Origin: AP-15 sp963789025 | Lineage (GTDB): Bacteria > Pseudomonadota > Alphaproteobacteria > ATCC43930 > CGMCC-115725 | Assembly (NCBI GenBank): GCA_963789025.1 | Contig: CAWBIT010000013.1 | Coordinates: 558,001-622,000 of the forward strand | Reading direction: 5' to 3' | DNA: 64,000 bases | Part shown: one piece after another, positions 9,083 through 17,868 of the stretch | Layout of the letters: every line of letters begins with the position of its first letter | How positions within the stretch are numbered: position 1 is the stretch's first letter | Position numbers and translations under genes: made by a program | The notes under the pieces: model-generated | The model's input: the letters and a program-made list of their open reading frames with translations, nothing else | Database searches by the model: none | Told to the model about the DNA's origin: nothing

Positions 9083-9826
9083 TTGGAGTACAGGAATGCT
9101 ACGGCTGCGGTGATCGGGGCCGGCGATTTCATCGGCGCGGCGATTGCCAACAAATTCGCATCCGAAGGGTTCACCGTTTTCGCTGGACGCCGAAAGGGCG
9201 AAAAACTGGCGCCGCTGGTTGCTGAGATCGAAGCGGCAGGTGGACGGGTCATCGGGCGCTCACTGGATGCGCGTAAGGAAGAAGAGATCACGGCGCTCCT
9301 CCAAGATGCCGATGCGGCTGCACCGCTCGAGGTCTGCGTCTTCAACATCGGCGCCAATGTCAATTTCCCATTGCTCGAGACCACCGAGCGCGTGTTTCGC
9401 AAGGTTTGGGAGATGGCCTGCTACGCCGGCTTCCTGACCGGGCGCGAAGCGGCGCGACTGATGCAGCCGCGAGGCCGCGGCAACATCTTCTTTACTGGCG
9501 CCACGGCCGGGATGCGCGGCGGGGTCGGCTACGCCGCCTTTGCCAGCGCCAAATTCGGCCTGCGCGCCGTGGCGCAGAGCGCGGCGCGCGAGCTCGGCCC
9601 GAAGGGCATCCACGTCGCGCATCTGGTCATCGATGCCGGCGTCGACACCGCCTGGGTACGCGAGCGGATCAAGGAGCGGGAAGGCGAGGCGGCCCTCGCC
9701 AATCTCGATCCCGGCCGGCTGATGCGGCCGGCCTCGGTCGCCGAGGCCTATTGGCAGATCTACCAGGAGCCACGCGACGCCTGGTCGTTCGAGCGCGAGA
9801 TCCGACCCTTTGCAGAGAAGTGGTGA
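9083..9826 (+). CDS. SDR-family protein with Phe in place of catalytic Tyr (copy 1)
   Basis: A TTG start at 9083 sits behind AGGAGG. The Rossmann loop is GAGDFIGAAIA rather than TGxxxGxG. The active-site region reads FFTGATAGMRGGVGYAAFAS followed by AKFGLRAVAQ, so the YxxxK motif is F-A-S-A-K: the Lys is kept but the Tyr is Phe. This matches an atypical SDR subgroup known to lack the tetrad. Two paralogues occur at 12264 and 30900. It is co-transcribed with the acyl-CoA ligase. Whether it is a reductase or a binding protein is open. Confidence 0.88.
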   Translation: MEYRNATAAVIGAGDFIGAAIANKFASEGFTVFAGRRKGEKLAPLVAEIEAAGGRVIGRSLDARKEEEITALLQDADAAAPLEVCVFNIGANVNFPLLETTERVFRKVWEMACYAGFLTGREAARLMQPRGRGNIFFTGATAGMRGGVGYAAFASAKFGLRAVAQSAARELGPKGIHVAHLVIDAGVDTAWVRERIKEREGEAALANLDPGRLMRPASVAEAYWQIYQEPRDAWSFEREIRPFAEKW

Positions 9827-9830
9827 AGCC

Positions 9831-10835
9831 ATGCCCAAGGTCGAGTTCCATTTCGATTTCGGCAGCCCCAATGCCTATTTGGCGCATCTGGTGATCCCGG
9901 AAATCGAGCAGCGGACCGGTGCGAAATTCGAGTATGTGCCGGTGTTATTGGGCGGCGTCTACAAGCTGACCGGCAACCGGTCGCCCGCCGAAAGCCTCGT
10001 CGGAATCAAGAACAAGCCCGACTACGAGCGCCTCGAGACAGCGCGCTTTATTAGGCGGCACGGGATCACGCGCTTCCGGCAGAACCCGTTCTTCCCGGTC
10101 AATACTTTGACGATCATGCGCGGTGCCATCGCGGCCCAGAGGCTCGGCGTGTTCGAGCGTTATGTCGACGAAATCGACCGGCACATGTGGTCGGAACCCA
10201 AAAAGCTCGATGATCCTACGGTGTTGCGGGCCGCCTTGCTCGAATTTGGTTTCGATGCAGACCACTTCGAGGAGCTGGTCCAGGACCCCGATGTCAAGGC
10301 GCGGCTGCTCGACAATACGGAGCGTTCGGTGGCGCGGGGTACTTTCGGGTCGCCCACCTTCTTTGTCGGTGACGAGATCTTCTTCGGCAAGGACCGGCTG
10401 CGCGATGTCGAGGAAGCGATCCTGGGCACGGACTCCCCGGAGTCCAGGCAATCTCGACCACGAAACGATGGCTCAAATATAGACGTGATCCTGAAGCGGT
10501 TCGAACAGCCCGACGAAGTTCGGACTTTCGAGAAGGGCAAGTTCGAGATTGTTCGGATCGGCGGCATGACGATTGGCCGCGCGACCTACGAACCAGGCTG
10601 GAGATGGTCGCTCCATGTCGGCCCGGCTACCGGTGCGTCGAGTTGCTCGATCGAGCATGTCGGTATCGTCGTCTCAGGGCGCGCGACAGCTGCAATGGAC
10701 AATGGCGCCATCACCGAGATGCGCCCGGGGGACGTCTTCCACATCGCACCGGGACACAACAGCTGGGTGGTCGGCGACGAGCCTTACATATCGCTGCATT
10801 TACTCGGCGCGGACCACTACGCCGACCGTTCCTGA
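9831..10835 (+). CDS. DsbA-fold 2-hydroxychromene-2-carboxylate isomerase-like domain fused to a cupin
   Basis: ATG 9831 follows the SDR stop by 4 nt. Residues 1-200 are a thioredoxin-fold, GST-kappa-like HCCA isomerase: EFHFDFGSPNAYLA, RFRQNPFFPVNTLTIMRG, GTFGSPTFFVGDEIFFGKDR. That family isomerises hydroxychromene carboxylate in naphthalene catabolism with glutathione; the Ser in FGSPN is its usual active residue. Residues about 220-335 are a single cupin (YEPGWRWSLHVGP, CSIEHVGIVVSGRATA, MRPGDVFHIAPGHNSWVVGD). These are normally separate proteins; the linker (SPESRQSRPRNDGSNID) looks like former intergenic sequence. Confidence 0.85.
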   Translation: MPKVEFHFDFGSPNAYLAHLVIPEIEQRTGAKFEYVPVLLGGVYKLTGNRSPAESLVGIKNKPDYERLETARFIRRHGITRFRQNPFFPVNTLTIMRGAIAAQRLGVFERYVDEIDRHMWSEPKKLDDPTVLRAALLEFGFDADHFEELVQDPDVKARLLDNTERSVARGTFGSPTFFVGDEIFFGKDRLRDVEEAILGTDSPESRQSRPRNDGSNIDVILKRFEQPDEVRTFEKGKFEIVRIGGMTIGRATYEPGWRWSLHVGPATGASSCSIEHVGIVVSGRATAAMDNGAITEMRPGDVFHIAPGHNSWVVGDEPYISLHLLGADHYADRS

Positions 10836-10839
10836 AAGG

Positions 10840-10950
10840 AAAGGCGAGTTCATCGGCGGCTACGATATCGTCCGCGAGATGTTCGAAACCGGCGAGCTCG
10901 CTCAATTCCTGGCCGCACGCGGCATGAAGACTGGTGCCGTTCCGACCTGA
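10840..10950 (+). pseudogene. Monothiol glutaredoxin C-terminal fragment
   Basis: The frame GEFIGGYDIVREMFETGELA matches the glutathione-binding C-terminus of Grx4-type monothiol glutaredoxins, where the residue after GG is usually C or S. The CGFS active site and the rest of the gene are absent. It follows directly after the DsbA-cupin gene. Confidence 0.6.
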
Positions 10951-11074
10951 CCGTTTCGTGACGCGCCCCCTGAAGCGAGCCAGGCCTGCGCGGCACCCTC
11001 TATGGTTTGAATACTGAACCTGCTTGGATTATATCATCACCGGAGGGACTAAACAGGCATTGCTGGAAGAGCGC

Positions 11075-11599
11075 ATGCGTTGGAATGAGCTTAGTGAAGA
11101 AAATTGCTCGATGGCGCGCACGGTCTCGGTAATCGGAGACCGTTGGACGCTATTGATTCTTCGGGACTGTTTCCTGCGGGTGCGGCGGTTCGAGGATTTC
11201 CAGGAGCGCCTCGGCGTTACCCGCCCGATCCTCGCCAATCGGCTCAAGAAGCTCGTCGACGAATTTGTGCTCGTCAAGGTGCCCTACCAGCAGCGCCCGC
11301 TGCGTTACGAGTACCGCCTGACGCAGAAAGGGCTCGACCTCTTTCCGATTGTCATGGCGATCGTCCACTGGGGCGATGTCTACATGGCCGACAAGAAAGG
11401 GCGCCCGCTGCTGCACACTCACCACGTCTGCGGCAAGGATTTCGACCCGGTGATGGTGTGCTCCGAATGCGGCGACCCGCTCTCGCCGAGGCAGGTCCAC
11501 GTCCATCCCGGCCCCGGCGCTAAAGACCCGCGACATCTGCCGCTGCAGACCGATTTTGCGGGCGCCCGGCGTATCGCGAAAGAGAAGGCGGCAAGCTGA
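11075..11599 (+). CDS. HxlR-family transcriptional regulator
   Basis: ATG 11075 is preferred over upstream TTG codons because GGAAGAG lies just upstream and the family usually starts close to the Cys. The protein has NCSMARTVSVIGDRWTLLIL, the winged helix RFEDFQERLGVTRPILANRL and YEYRLTQKGLDLFPIVMAI. The C-terminus is extended by HHVCGKDFDPVMVCSECGDP, a small Cys-rich segment. Such dimers respond to reactive carbonyls or quinones, or to substrate. It is the nearest regulator to the acyl-CoA ligase operon and to the divergent genes at 12-13 kb. Confidence 0.9.
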   Translation: MRWNELSEENCSMARTVSVIGDRWTLLILRDCFLRVRRFEDFQERLGVTRPILANRLKKLVDEFVLVKVPYQQRPLRYEYRLTQKGLDLFPIVMAIVHWGDVYMADKKGRPLLHTHHVCGKDFDPVMVCSECGDPLSPRQVHVHPGPGAKDPRHLPLQTDFAGARRIAKEKAAS

Positions 11600-11604
11600 G
11601 GCGG

Positions 11605-12270
11605 CTACGCGGTGCTCCTCGGAGTGTTGGCGGCCACAGCGGCGCGGTAGGTTGGGCGAGCCGTGATCCTCTCCATGTAGGCGTGGCATGCCACTGTGAC
11701 CGGTAGCTGGTAGCTCACAGCCCAGCTCAGGCAGGTGGTGAGCAGCATGTCCGCGGTGGTAAGGCGACCGCCGACCAGAAAAGCCCGCCCATCCTGCAGC
11801 GCTTGCTCAGCATGGCGCAGCTGTGTTGCAAAATAAGCGGCGGCGCTTTCGAGCGCCACCGGCGCCTCGCCGTAAATGTGCTTCAGAGCGCCGTGGCGGC
11901 GCATCACGTAGAGGCTCGTCGCGTCGAGCTCGGTCGCGGCATAGAAGCACCACTCGAGCCAGGTCGCATGCTCGCGCGGCTCCGTCGGGATCAGCGCGTT
12001 TTCGCGGGTGCCGTAGGTATTCGATAGATAGGCCGCTATCGCCGGGCTCTCGGCGATCCTGAAATCGCCGTCCAGCAGCAACGGGACCTTCTGCCTTGGG
12101 TTGAGCTCGGTGTACTCACGCGTCTGGGTCTCGCCGGTGCGCGGCAGGATCGGCCGGCAGTCGTAATCGAGACCGAGCTCGTGCAATGCCCAATGAGCGC
12201 GCAAAGTCCGGCTGGTTCCGACGCCCCAGAGCAGCAGCTGCCGCGGCGATCCGTCGGTCATCGTTACCAT
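11605..12270 (-). CDS. Glutathione S-transferase
   Basis: A GST of about 220 residues: N-terminal thioredoxin fold (LLLWGVGTSRTLRAHWALHE, LNPRQKVPLLLDGDFRIAES-PAIAAYL) and an all-helical C-terminal domain (GRAFLVGGRLTTADMLLTTC). The Ser/Thr after GVG is the probable glutathione-activating residue. Its start overlaps the stop of the atypical SDR at 12264, so the pair is co-transcribed; an ATG at 12261 is an alternative. The association with an SDR and a CoA-transferase suggests glutathione-dependent processing of a catabolic intermediate. Confidence 0.9.
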   Translation of the reverse strand: MVTMTDGSPRQLLLWGVGTSRTLRAHWALHELGLDYDCRPILPRTGETQTREYTELNPRQKVPLLLDGDFRIAESPAIAAYLSNTYGTRENALIPTEPREHATWLEWCFYAATELDATSLYVMRRHGALKHIYGEAPVALESAAAYFATQLRHAEQALQDGRAFLVGGRLTTADMLLTTCLSWAVSYQLPVTVACHAYMERITARPTYRAAVAANTPRSTA

Positions 12271-13010
12271 CGCTCGCTGTAGGGCCGGAGGTCGAGCTCG
12301 TGGGTCCAGCCGTCGCGCGATTGGTTGTGCAACGCCCAGTAGGCCTCGGCTACGGAGCTGGTCTGGATCAGGCTGTCCGGCCCAAGATCGGGCACCGTTC
12401 CGGTCGCGGCGCGGAGCCGTTGGTGGATCGCCTCGCTGTCGATCGCGCCGTCGATGATCAGGTGGACAACATGAATGTTCTTCGGTGCAAGCTCGCGCGC
12501 CATGGATTGTGCCACTGCGCGCAGGCCAAACTTCGCCGCGGCAAACGCGGCGAAGCCGGAGCCACCGCGAACGCTTGCCGTAGCGCCGGTAAACAGGATC
12601 GTGCCGCGGCCGCGCGGCACCATGTAGCGCGCCGCCTCGCGGCCGGTGAGAAAGCCGGCATAACAGGCGAGTTCCCATGCCTTGAAGAACAGCCTGCCGC
12701 TGGTCTCGATCAGCGGAGCCTTGACGTTGGCGCCGGCATTGAACAGGCAGACTTCAACCGGTCCCAGCTCCGCTTCGACCTGTGCGAAGAGCGCCTGGAC
12801 CACCTCTTCACTGCGCACGTCGGTACCGACAGCTCGAGCGATGCCGCCGGACGCGGAAATCTCCTCCACGACGTTCCGAGACTTCTCGGGATCGCGCCGC
12901 GCTACGCAGACGGAGTAGCCCGCAGCGGCGAATCGCCGCGCCACTGCGGCGCCAATCGCGTCTCCAGCGCCAACCAGCAGCGCCACCGCACTCTTCCCGG
13001 TTTCGGTCAT
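12264..13010 (-). CDS. SDR-family protein with Phe in place of catalytic Tyr (copy 2)
   Basis: Close paralogue of the protein at 9083. The loop is VGAGDAIGAAVARRFAAAGY, and the active region reads ILFTGATASVRGGSGFAAFA followed by AAKFGLRAVAQ, so YxxxK is F-A-A-A-K. It ends with the same HELDLRPYSERW type of tail. It is divergent from the CoA-transferase at 13185 and overlaps the GST gene downstream. Confidence 0.88.
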   Translation of the reverse strand: MTETGKSAVALLVGAGDAIGAAVARRFAAAGYSVCVARRDPEKSRNVVEEISASGGIARAVGTDVRSEEVVQALFAQVEAELGPVEVCLFNAGANVKAPLIETSGRLFFKAWELACYAGFLTGREAARYMVPRGRGTILFTGATASVRGGSGFAAFAAAKFGLRAVAQSMARELAPKNIHVVHLIIDGAIDSEAIHQRLRAATGTVPDLGPDSLIQTSSVAEAYWALHNQSRDGWTHELDLRPYSERW

Positions 13011-13024
13011 CGTCGCATTCCCTC

Positions 13025-13060
13025 ATAGGTTTTTAAATCACACTTACTATATTGTAGCTT
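13025..13060. promoter_or_regulatory. Candidate operator between divergent SDR and CoA-transferase genes
   Basis: An AT-rich segment containing GTTTTTAAATCACACTTACT lies in the 174-bp divergent gap. It resembles the spacer of the promoter at 7436-7463 (GTTCTAAAACCACACCTAT), so one regulator, perhaps the HxlR protein at 11075, may control both. Confidence 0.4.
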
Positions 13061-13184
13061 CGATCGGGTGGAAAAGATCCTTGCGAGCACGAAAGCAGCG
13101 CCCGGGCCTAGAGATGGTGATCTTGTCGCAACGGTCATAGTCCCCGATATAGGTTCTGGAAAACAAACTCAAAGGTAAGCAGAT

Positions 13185-14387
13185 ATGCCGGGTCCGTTGG
13201 CGGGTATCAGGGTGCTCGACTTGACCAGTGTGGTGTCAGGGCCGCTGGCGACGATGTTTCTTGCCGATCAGGGCGCCGACGTAATCAAGATCGAGCCGCT
13301 CGGCGGCGACATCACCCGGCGCAGCCGGCAATCGATCAGTGCGTCGGGGGAATTCTCGGCTCTGTTCGTCTCCTCGAACCGCGGCAAGCGCTCGCTGGCG
13401 CTCGACCTGAAGCGGCCGGAGGCGGCAGAGATCATGCATAGGCTGATCGCCGGTTCCGACGTGCTGGTGCAGAACTTTCGGCCGGGGACGATGGAACGGC
13501 TAGGCTTCGGCGAGCCTGCACTGCGCAAACCGAACCCGCGACTGATCTATGTCTCGATCAGCGGTGTCGGCGAGAGCGGGCCCTATGCCAGGAAGCGAGT
13601 CTACGACCCGATCATTCAGGGTCTGTCGGGCTTCGCAGACCTCCAGGCGGAGCCCAAGGCACGCCGGCCGCAAATGATTCGCACGATCGTCGCCGACAAG
13701 ACCACGGCGATTTTTGCGGCTCAGGCGATAACCGCGGCCCTTTTTGCCCGTGAGCGGACCGGCGAAGGTCAGCACATCCGGCTCGCGATGCTCGACACGA
13801 TGATCGCCTATCTCTGGCCGGAGGCGATGACCCAGTACACGGTGGTGGGCCGGGAGGCGACAACCGCAGATCCTACCGCGCGCCCCGATCTGATCTTCGA
13901 GACCGCTGACGGCTACATCACAGTCGGCACAATTTCCGATTCCGAGTGGCAGGGCTTTTGTGCCGCCTCGGAAAGGTCGGGGCTCGCCGAGGATCCGCAG
14001 TTCAACACGCCCGGCGGCCGGGCGGTCAATGCCACTGAGCGGATCTTGCTGATGGCGGAGATCATCAAGGAGCGTCCGACAGCGGAGTGGCTGGAGCGGC
14101 TCGATGCCAACGATGTGCCGTCGGCCCCAGTGCTGCGGCGCAATGAGGTGATCGCCAACGAGCAGGTAGTGGCGCGCGAGCTCATCGTCGAATTGGACCA
14201 TCCGGACATTGGGCTCGTCCGCCAGCCCAAGCCCGCGGCGCGCTTCGATCGCACCCCGGCCCAGATCCGAGGCCCTGCGCCGCGCATCGGCGAGCACAGT
14301 GCTGCCATTCTGGCAGAGCTGGGGTTCGGGGCAGCGGAAATCGAACGGCTGGCGACCGAAAAGATCGTGTGTTTGGTCAAGGCCTAG
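13185..14387 (+). CDS. Class III (CaiB/BaiF) CoA-transferase
   Basis: Full-length at 400 residues. It starts MPGPLAGIRVLDLTSVVSGP, continues DQGADVIKIEPLGGDITR and NRGKRSLALDLKRPE, and ends FGAAEIERLATEKIV. The Asp that carries the acyl-CoA ester in this family lies in the LAMLDTMIAYLWPE region. It moves CoA between carboxylic acids in the cytoplasm. It is divergent from the SDR/GST pair. A second partial copy of its 3' end lies at 14951-15035. Confidence 0.92.
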   Translation: MPGPLAGIRVLDLTSVVSGPLATMFLADQGADVIKIEPLGGDITRRSRQSISASGEFSALFVSSNRGKRSLALDLKRPEAAEIMHRLIAGSDVLVQNFRPGTMERLGFGEPALRKPNPRLIYVSISGVGESGPYARKRVYDPIIQGLSGFADLQAEPKARRPQMIRTIVADKTTAIFAAQAITAALFARERTGEGQHIRLAMLDTMIAYLWPEAMTQYTVVGREATTADPTARPDLIFETADGYITVGTISDSEWQGFCAASERSGLAEDPQFNTPGGRAVNATERILLMAEIIKERPTAEWLERLDANDVPSAPVLRRNEVIANEQVVARELIVELDHPDIGLVRQPKPAARFDRTPAQIRGPAPRIGEHSAAILAELGFGAAEIERLATEKIVCLVKA

Positions 14388-14446
14388 CTTCGGTGCATCG
14401 AGATCATCGAGACACCCAAGGCCGATCGCCGGTATACCCCTTGGGT

Positions 14447-14950
14447 TATGGCTCACGTTGAAATCTGGGCAGCAAGCCAGATTTCCGCGGTTATGGATCA
14501 GTCTCACCGAATCTGGCAGAGCAACGGCTCGGGAGCCCATGCGGCTCGGTCCGTGGAACCGCCGGATGGGGCCGGCAGCATTGCCGGACTGCCCCTTCGC
14601 GAACAGGTCGCCCCGCTGTTTTCGCTGTTTTTTACAGCGAAATATCAGCGAAACCAATAATTGCCAAATTTGAAATGAGAGGGTCAGTGCCGCCCGTGAT
14701 CCCGATGCCCCGAATCCCGGCAAAGCGCCGGGTCGGGACCTTCCAAAAACAACGTTGTCACCTCTTCCACCTGTTTTATCAGGTCCAGATCAGGCTTGGT
14801 TCTTCCAATAGGTTGAAGAACCCGTGGGCGGGGCCCGACGACACCGATAATGGCGCGATAATCGGCCATGCTCAATGCGATAACTCCCGAATCATTGGCA
14901 GCCACCGACCCTAGCAGAGTCTTGCTAAATTGTCAACAAATTTCCATGTC
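14447..14950 (+). repeat. About 500-bp dispersed repeat, copy 1
   Basis: This stretch is closely similar, with scattered substitutions and small indels, to 25017-25535 in the same orientation. Shared blocks include TGGGCAGCAAGCCAGATTTC, CACCTGTTTTATCAGGT and the end TTGCTAAATTGTCAACA. On the reverse strand that end is TTGACAATTTAGCAA, a good -35 element, followed by a short reading frame (MADYRAIIGVVG). The frame is not conserved in length between copies, so coding is doubtful. Confidence 0.8.
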
Positions 14951-15035
14951 GGATCGGAGGCTGCGGAGATCGAACGGCTGGCAACTAAAAGATCGTGCGC
15001 TTGGTCAAGACCTAGTTCCGTTGGATCGAGCTCAT
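14951..15035 (+). pseudogene. Relic of a CoA-transferase 3' end
   Basis: GAGATCGAACGGCTGGCAAC and the following GGTCAAGACCTAG repeat the last codons and the downstream bases of the CoA-transferase ending at 14387, with about 85% identity. Only the tail is present, directly after the dispersed repeat. This implies a duplication with the repeat inserted between copies. Confidence 0.65.
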
Positions 15036-15168
15036 GGACAGACGGGAGCTCAATCCTCGGTGCGGCCATGATACGAGAGTAGCTATACCTCCACTGGCGG
15101 AAGTCGGCTATCCAGACCGCCTATGACGCCGGCGTTGTTCCGATGAGGGCGGCGCGCGGCGTAATCGA

Positions 15169-16116
15169 TCAAACCGGAACGCCAAGGCGATCAAATTCGG
15201 CAGCGGCGGCGTGACGAGATAATCGACGAATAGCCTCGAAGTCGCGTCGATCGGATGAGGCCCAATTGTGTGTCGTGGCAAAGGCAACGAGCTGATCGAG
15301 CCGATCGTCGGCGACATCCTCGTTCCAGTGCAACGAGATCACGCGCTTTGAGTGGAAATCGCGGATTGGGACTTTCTTCACGTTGGGCGCATCAAAAATC
15401 GCGGGCATCAGCGCAACGCCCAGGCCGGCTCCTACCAATGCGAGAGCACGATCGTCTTGATCCGTCCTATAGACTACCCGCGAACGTATTCCGCGTTCTG
15501 CCAGAAGCTTCCTCGTGCTGTCGAAGGCCTCGCAATGAGTTCGCACGATGAAGGGTTCTCCGTTGAGATCGGATAACTGAATGCTTTTGTAAAACGCAAA
15601 GCGATGGTTGAGGCTGGCCACCAATCCGTAATCTTCCTTTAACAGCTCGACAGAACGCTGCCGCGGCTCGCTCTCCGCTTCTGCAGAGATGCATGCGAGC
15701 AACTTTCGGCCTGTGAGCTGAGCCTGCAAATCTTCTTGTGTTCCATCGACAAGCTCGATTCGCGTGTCCGGTAGCTCGCGTTGCAGCGTTTCAATGAGCC
15801 GCGCGACATGCGCGGACGGCAACGTGCGTAGCATGCCAATTCGCAGCGGTCGGTCGGCGACGCTTGCCCGAAGCTCAGCCTTCACTTTGTTGCAGGCACG
15901 CAGAACCTCCTGCGCGGTCGCATGAAATCGACAACCCGCCGGTGTGAGAGTGACCGACTTCGGTGAGCGGTGGAACAGCCGCACGCCAAGCTCCTCTTCC
16001 AGCTTGGCGATCGAGACAGAGAGCGCTGGCTGCGATACGGCGGCCCTGATCGCCCCCTTCGTGATACTGCCGGTCTCGACGACCGCGGCGAAGTGTCGGA
16101 TCTGATAGAGCTCCAA
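15169..16116 (-). CDS. LysR-family transcriptional regulator
   Basis: The usual LysR start ELYQIRHFAAVVETGSITKG begins at TTG 16116; an ATG at 16212 would add 32 unsupported residues. The winged HTH (AVSQPALSVSIAKLEEELGV, LFHRSPKSVTLTPAG) is followed by a substrate-binding domain ending near residue 300. It is divergent from the quinone oxidoreductase at 16263, the normal arrangement for a LysR activator of that operon. A decayed relative of its N-terminus is at 29938. Confidence 0.9.
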   Translation of the reverse strand: MELYQIRHFAAVVETGSITKGAIRAAVSQPALSVSIAKLEEELGVRLFHRSPKSVTLTPAGCRFHATAQEVLRACNKVKAELRASVADRPLRIGMLRTLPSAHVARLIETLQRELPDTRIELVDGTQEDLQAQLTGRKLLACISAEAESEPRQRSVELLKEDYGLVASLNHRFAFYKSIQLSDLNGEPFIVRTHCEAFDSTRKLLAERGIRSRVVYRTDQDDRALALVGAGLGVALMPAIFDAPNVKKVPIRDFHSKRVISLHWNEDVADDRLDQLVAFATTHNWASSDRRDFEAIRRLSRHAAAAEFDRLGVPV

Positions 16117-16262
16117 TCGACGGGCCAATCGGCGACAGTGGCATGGTTGGTCGGTCGATTGCCTCGGCAGACATTTTGATCTCGCTCGAGGTGCGGGCGC
16201 CGCTTCCTGCACGGACCAGACTGCCTGAGTGCCGCGAGCAAAAGGCAGAAGGCAGAAGACGA

Positions 16263-17264
16263 ATGGAGTTCGATGATGAAGGCCTGGTTTACTACCGGAA
16301 CGGCGGCCCCGAAGTTTTCCATTGGACTGATGTTGATGTACCAGCTTGCGGGCCAGGCCAGGTAGTCATCAACAACGAGTATATCTCAATCGAGGGCGGG
16401 GACCTGATCGCCCGCGAAGTCATGCCGCCGGAGCGCGTTCCGCATATTGTCGGTTACCAGTGCGCTGGCGAGATCGTCGAGGTTGGCGCGGATGTGCGGG
16501 ATCGGTGGGTCGGCCAGAAGGTCGTGACCATCGTGACCTCGGGCTCGCACGCAGCGTGGGGCTCGCATGCCGAATTCACGGTAACGGCGGCGAATATGAC
16601 CTGGGTCATTCCCGACGCCCTTAGTGTCGACATCGCCGCCGCAATCCCCGTCACTTTCGGCACAGCCCATGAATGCCTTTTCGAGTTCGGCCATCTTAGG
16701 GAGGGCCAGTCTGTCCTCGTTCATGCCGGCGCCGGTGCGCTTGGCCTTGCGACCCTCCAGCTCGCGAAGCGGGCAGGTGCGCGGGTGTTCACGACCGCAT
16801 CGGATGACGCAAAGCTTGCGCGCCCGAAAGCGTATTTCGCCGTAGATGTCACGATCAACTACGTCCAGCAGGACTTCGTCGAGGCGATCAAGGCCGAGAC
16901 AGGTGGCAAAGGCGTGGATCTCGTCGTCGACAGCATTGCCGGCAGAAACCTGACGCGCAGCATCGCCTCTCTGAAATATCGGGGCCGTGCCATCATGGTG
17001 GGCGTGTCCGGCCGCGATCCGGAGCCCCTCGACCCGCTGGCGCTGTGGGCGAACTCCACCGATGTTCAAGGCATCTACTATCCGGGCATTTTCCCTCAGG
17101 AGCATGATCGGTGCTTCGCGGTCGTCGCGGGGCTGATCGACGCCGTCGCCAGCAGCCAGCTGAAGGTTCTGATCGATCGCGTGTTCCCGCTCGCGGAAGC
17201 GGCGCAGGCGCATCGCTACATTCTCGAGCGCAAGGCTTTCGGCCGCGTGCTTCTTCGACCGTGA
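16263..17264 (+). CDS. MDR-family quinone oxidoreductase / zinc-independent alcohol dehydrogenase
   Basis: ATG 16263 with AGAAGG upstream. The fold shows an N-terminal GroES-like domain (GEIVEVGADVRDRWVGQKV) and a Rossmann domain with VLVHAGAGALGLATLQLAKR near 155. It lacks the structural-zinc cysteine cluster, as in QOR proteins that reduce quinones or enones with NADPH. The flavodoxin-like gene follows after 31 nt, so both are likely under the divergent LysR. Confidence 0.9.
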   Translation: MEFDDEGLVYYRNGGPEVFHWTDVDVPACGPGQVVINNEYISIEGGDLIAREVMPPERVPHIVGYQCAGEIVEVGADVRDRWVGQKVVTIVTSGSHAAWGSHAEFTVTAANMTWVIPDALSVDIAAAIPVTFGTAHECLFEFGHLREGQSVLVHAGAGALGLATLQLAKRAGARVFTTASDDAKLARPKAYFAVDVTINYVQQDFVEAIKAETGGKGVDLVVDSIAGRNLTRSIASLKYRGRAIMVGVSGRDPEPLDPLALWANSTDVQGIYYPGIFPQEHDRCFAVVAGLIDAVASSQLKVLIDRVFPLAEAAQAHRYILERKAFGRVLLRP

Positions 17265-17295
17265 AGCTGGCCGGCATTTGCTTGAGGACTTACCA

Positions 17296-17868
17296 ATGAA
17301 TATCGTCACTATAGTCTACTTCAGTGGCTATGGACATACCGCCGGGCAGGCAGAGGCAGTCGCCGAGGGAATTAGGCTTGCCGGTTCCACCGCCGAGGTC
17401 TATCGCCTGACGGATCAAGGGGAATTGCCTGACGGGCTTACCTTGGAGGATCTCGGTCAGGCGAACGCCATTATCTATGGAAGCCCAGCCTACATGGGCG
17501 GCCCGGCTTGGCAATTCAAGAAATTCGCGGACGCCTGCTCGAAACTGTTCGAACCGCAAGCCTGGAAGAACAAGCTCGCAACCGGATTCACAAACTCCGC
17601 TTCCGTCAGCGGTGACAAATTCTCGACGATTACCTATTTCTGGACGCTGGCAATGCAGATGGGGCAGATCTGGGTCGGCACAGGATTGTTGCCGGCGAGC
17701 AAGAAAAGCAATACGCCAGCCGACATCAATTGGTCTTCCGGTTTTGGCGGAGCCCATGCAGTTTCGCCTGCAGACGCTTCGGTCGACGAAGCTCCGCGCA
17801 TCGGCGATTTGGAGACCGCCAAGCTGCTGGGAAGACGCGTTGCCGAACTGGCGAAGAAGTTCAGCTGA
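17296..17868 (+). CDS. Flavodoxin-fold NAD(P)H:quinone reductase / FMN protein
   Basis: ATG 17296; 191 residues. The FMN phosphate loop is YFSGYGHTAGQAEAVAEGI, followed by AIIYGSPAYMGGPAWQFKKF and TNSASVSGDK, as in WrbA-like flavoproteins. It probably reduces quinones by two electrons to limit redox cycling, in line with the adjacent quinone oxidoreductase. Confidence 0.88.
   Translation: MNIVTIVYFSGYGHTAGQAEAVAEGIRLAGSTAEVYRLTDQGELPDGLTLEDLGQANAIIYGSPAYMGGPAWQFKKFADACSKLFEPQAWKNKLATGFTNSASVSGDKFSTITYFWTLAMQMGQIWVGTGLLPASKKSNTPADINWSSGFGGAHAVSPADASVDEAPRIGDLETAKLLGRRVAELAKKFS

Noticed and set aside
13500..14723. Minus-strand frame over the CoA-transferase and dispersed repeat 1
   Set aside because: Most is antisense to the transferase. 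The part over the repeat has a relative in copy 2, but the frame is not conserved in start or length.
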